Shown: positions 61,995-64,000 of the stretch, one piece after another
Layout of the letters: every line of letters starts with the position of its first letter
Numbering within the stretch: position 1 is the stretch's first letter
NCBI GenBank assembly: GCA_006969745.1
Contig: CP030886.1
Span: forward strand, 434,001-498,000
Length of the DNA stretch: 64,000 nt
Source: Cytophagaceae bacterium
GTDB taxonomy: Bacteria; Bacteroidota; Bacteroidia; Cytophagales; Cyclobacteriaceae
Direction of reading: 5' to 3'
Position numbers and translations under genes: made by a program
The notes under the pieces: model-generated
Databases searched by the model: none
What the model was told of the DNA's origin: nothing
Seen by the model: the letters and a program-made list of their open reading frames with translations, nothing else

Positions 61995-63182
61995 ATGGAC
62001 GTACTTCAAAAGAAAAACATGATGCGTACATACTTTCTAATTGTCCTTCAGCTTTCATTGTACAATTGCCAGGGACAACAAAATCAACGAATTGGTGGCC
62101 CTTTCGAGAATGCCGACTTTATCTACGTCGGTATGCCAAAGGAGATTGCCACAAGTGATACGACGCCTGGCTGGTATACAGAAGGCCAAAAACTCATAAT
62201 CACGGGAACCATCTTCAAACCTGATGGCATCACGCCTGCCCCCGATGTGATCCTCTACTATTATCACACCGATACAAAAGGCTATTATTCCAATCATCCT
62301 GATCTGGATCAGCGTGTTACCAGACACGGCTATTTGAGGGGTTGGGTAAAAACAGATAAGGAGGGTAAGTATGAGATCCATACAATCAGGCCGGCGGCTT
62401 ATCCAAACAGAAACGAACCTGCACATATACACCCATCGATTCTGGAACCGGGAATTGATACGCCCTATTACATTGATGAATTTGTTTTTGATGATGATAT
62501 CCTGCTCACAACCGCCAAGCGAAAAGCAATGCCTAACCGAGGCGGCAGTGGCATACTTCGTGTACTCCAAAACGATAAGGTTCAAATTGCCGAGCATAAC
62601 ATCATTCTAGGCCTCAACATCCCGAACTACCCAATGAAGAAGGATAGGTCTATTACCTCAGGCAGGAATATTGGTGAAGATGTGTTTTCCTTCACACCCT
62701 ATCATGTCTGGGGTCCGGATAGAGCCACAAGCACTTGCCCTATTTGTAAGTATGGAAGATATCATGGCATTCTTTACTTTGCGGGAAGCCAACCGAATTG
62801 GGATGAAATCAAAGCATGGCTAAAGTACCTGGAGAAGGAAAGCATTGAGCGAAAACAGTATTTAAAAGCCTACATGGTCTTTAGTCTGGAAGGTGCCAAA
62901 GAAGGCAAATCAATTCATAAGCAACTGGAGCTTATCGGCCAGCAACTCAACCTTAGAAGAGTGGCACTGACCACTGTACCTTCTTTTTCAGATAAGGCCT
63001 CAGATATCGATTTAATGAAGATTAATCCCAAAGTGGATAACACATTCATTATCTACAAAAACAGCAACATTGTTAGCAAATTCATCAACTTGAAACCTAG
63101 TCAGGAAAGCTTCGACCTGCTGACAAACGAACTGGATCGTACCAGAGGTGATTACTTTCATTTGGCCAAACCTAAACACTGA
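61995..63182 (+). CDS. intradiol-dioxygenase-fold protein with C-terminal thioredoxin-like domain
   Basis: A 395-residue exported protein; the signal (LIVLQLSLYNCQGQQ) may be a lipobox, and an ATG at 62019 is an alternative start. Residues ~35-215 are a dioxygenase beta-sandwich with iron ligands Tyr in VILYYYHTDTKGYY, Tyr in RPAAYPNRNEPAHIHP and its two His. Residues ~235-385 form a redoxin-like domain with a CxxC (STCPICKYGRYHG) followed by AYMVFSLEGAKEGK. The joined iron and redox centres are unusual. Cotranscribed with the LytTR gene. Confidence 0.83.
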   Translation: MDVLQKKNMMRTYFLIVLQLSLYNCQGQQNQRIGGPFENADFIYVGMPKEIATSDTTPGWYTEGQKLIITGTIFKPDGITPAPDVILYYYHTDTKGYYSNHPDLDQRVTRHGYLRGWVKTDKEGKYEIHTIRPAAYPNRNEPAHIHPSILEPGIDTPYYIDEFVFDDDILLTTAKRKAMPNRGGSGILRVLQNDKVQIAEHNIILGLNIPNYPMKKDRSITSGRNIGEDVFSFTPYHVWGPDRATSTCPICKYGRYHGILYFAGSQPNWDEIKAWLKYLEKESIERKQYLKAYMVFSLEGAKEGKSIHKQLELIGQQLNLRRVALTTVPSFSDKASDIDLMKINPKVDNTFIIYKNSNIVSKFINLKPSQESFDLLTNELDRTRGDYFHLAKPKH

Positions 63183-63206
63183 CTGAGGTCATCACTCATT
63201 TAAGAA

Positions 63207-63243
63207 TAGATTGCACCTCGGCCTTCATATAAACCCAATTTCT
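63207..63243 (+). repeat. 37-base direct repeat, right copy
   Basis: Begins TAGATTGCACCT; 30 of 37 positions match the copy at 61098-61134. Together the two copies bracket the LytTR and dioxygenase genes. It lies 72 bases before the rlmF start codon. Confidence 0.55.
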
Positions 63244-63314
63244 TTCCACAAACCAACCTAACCAACAATGAGGCGGGTATATTTAAGCAGCGGTAGAAGA
63301 AATCCGAGTCAATC

Positions 63315-64000
63315 ATGTCTTCAGAGAAAAAACCACAGGTAAAAACAAGGCTGCATGCACGCAACAAAAACAGAGAAAGATATGATTTAAGTGCGTTAAT
63401 CACTGCTGTCCCTGAGTTGAAAAATCACCTGGCACCTAACAAGTTTGGAGAAGAGTCCGTCGATTTCTCCAGCCCACAGGCAGTCAAATTGCTCAACAAA
63501 GCATTGCTGAATCACTATTATGGAATAACGCATTGGGAATTTCCGGATGAAAACCTCTGCCCACCCATACCTGGGAGAGCTGATTACCTTCATTACATGG
63601 CTGATTTATTAGGTGAAAGCAACTTCGGTACACTTCCGGAAGGGAATAAAATTACTTGCCTTGATATTGGTGTTGGGGCCAGTTGCATTTACCCAATTAT
63701 CGGAGTGACGGAATACGGCTGGAATTTTATCGGATCCGATATAGATCCAAAGTCAATTGAATCCGCACAACACATTGTCAGTTCCAATCCTTCTCTCGAA
63801 GGTAAGATTGAATGTCGCTTGCAGAAAAATCCAACAGATATGTTTCAAGGGATTATAGGTCAAAAAGATCGAATGGATCTCACGATATGCAATCCTCCTT
63901 TTCATGCTTCGATGGAAGGCGCACAAAAAGGCACGCGAAGAAAAATAAAGAATCTGTCGGGTAAAATAGTTGTCACTCCTGAGCTCAATTTTGCAGGAAT
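63315..64000 (+). CDS. rlmF: 23S rRNA (adenine1618-N6)-methyltransferase (3' end outside the window)
   Basis: Translation from the ATG at 63315 gives LHARNKNRERYDLSALI, then YGITHWEFPDENLCPPIPGR, ADYLHYMADLLG, the SAM-binding motif CLDIGVGASCIYPIIG and the catalytic NPPF in LTICNPPFHASMEGA. This order is specific to RlmF, which methylates A1618 of 23S rRNA (E. coli numbering). About 228 residues are visible and the frame is still open at the window edge, consistent with the usual ~300. It follows the right 37-base repeat. Confidence 0.93.
   Translation, partial: MSSEKKPQVKTRLHARNKNRERYDLSALITAVPELKNHLAPNKFGEESVDFSSPQAVKLLNKALLNHYYGITHWEFPDENLCPPIPGRADYLHYMADLLGESNFGTLPEGNKITCLDIGVGASCIYPIIGVTEYGWNFIGSDIDPKSIESAQHIVSSNPSLEGKIECRLQKNPTDMFQGIIGQKDRMDLTICNPPFHASMEGAQKGTRRKIKNLSGKIVVTPELNFAG

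Noticed and set aside
1-64000. tRNA, rRNA, riboswitch, insertion sequence and prophage signals.
   Set aside because: Reading all gaps I found no clover-leaf, rRNA core, recognisable aptamer or transposase; the gaps are short and a covariance-model scan would be needed to exclude small RNAs.

Overview
The window looks like part of a Bacteroidota chromosome, most likely a marine Cytophagales relative. The order-level guess is inference. The clues are a GloVer/MBG protein with a type IX secretion sorting tail, a TonB-dependent receptor with a carboxypeptidase-like N-terminal domain, HYC_CC_PP and HMA metal proteins, PadR-controlled FtsX-type permeases with a prefix domain, LytTR and AraC regulators, and TAnnTTTG promoter elements with little Shine-Dalgarno signal. 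I see no rRNA, tRNA, CRISPR array, transposase or prophage. Most of the window is ordinary chromosome, with one accessory patch near the right end.

Layout. 1-5.5 kb: end of a UvrD/PcrA helicase, a secreted protein, a FAN1-type VRR-NUC nuclease, an FAD oxidoreductase, a possible micro-ORF with a strong terminator, and a short MscS channel. 5.5-12.2 kb: two divergent PadR/permease modules facing each other across a 201-bp region with two pairs of operator-like repeats. 12.2-16.6 kb: a metal-handling cluster (HMA-DUF4396, ABM-like, HYC_CC_PP, TonB receptor, secreted HMA). 16.7-21.2 kb: a two-component system divergent from a third permease, with phased TTTAAC repeats between them. 21.3-32.5 kb: a membrane MutS-like ATPase, a LuxR-type regulator, the GloVer protein, a WD40 protein, small secreted proteins and topoisomerase IB. 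32.5-36.0 kb: a 1170-residue fusion of a membrane AraC regulator with an FtsX permease. 36.3-48.5 kb: an XRE/DUF4870 protein, a TraB-like lipoprotein, a photolyase-related protein lacking its Fe-S ligands, a secreted MBL-HhH protein, DinB, an HExxH protein, an alcohol dehydrogenase, small proteins, and an SDR - DUF2867 - photolyase operon. 48.7-58.9 kb: SIMPL, GCS2-CBS with AstE-like deacylase, membrane proteins, a kinase-like sensor without ATPase, a hydrolase, HIRAN, an M20 peptidase and a HisB-N-like phosphatase. 59.0-61.1 kb: an AT-rich two-gene unit (four-TM protein plus ComEC-type MBL hydrolase) bounded like a gene cassette and followed by an attC-like fold, then a lipoprotein cut short by a REP-like hairpin. 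61.1-64 kb: LytTR membrane regulator, a dioxygenase/thioredoxin-like secreted protein, and the start of rlmF.

The strongest candidates for something undescribed are the MBL/TM cassette-like unit (59.05-60.9 kb) and the AraC-permease fusion (32.5-36.0 kb). The fusion gains weight because three more FtsX-type permeases in the same 30 kb each sit beside a dedicated regulator (two PadR, one two-component system), while no ABC ATPase gene is present in the window. In the fusion the regulator and the permease have become one polypeptide.
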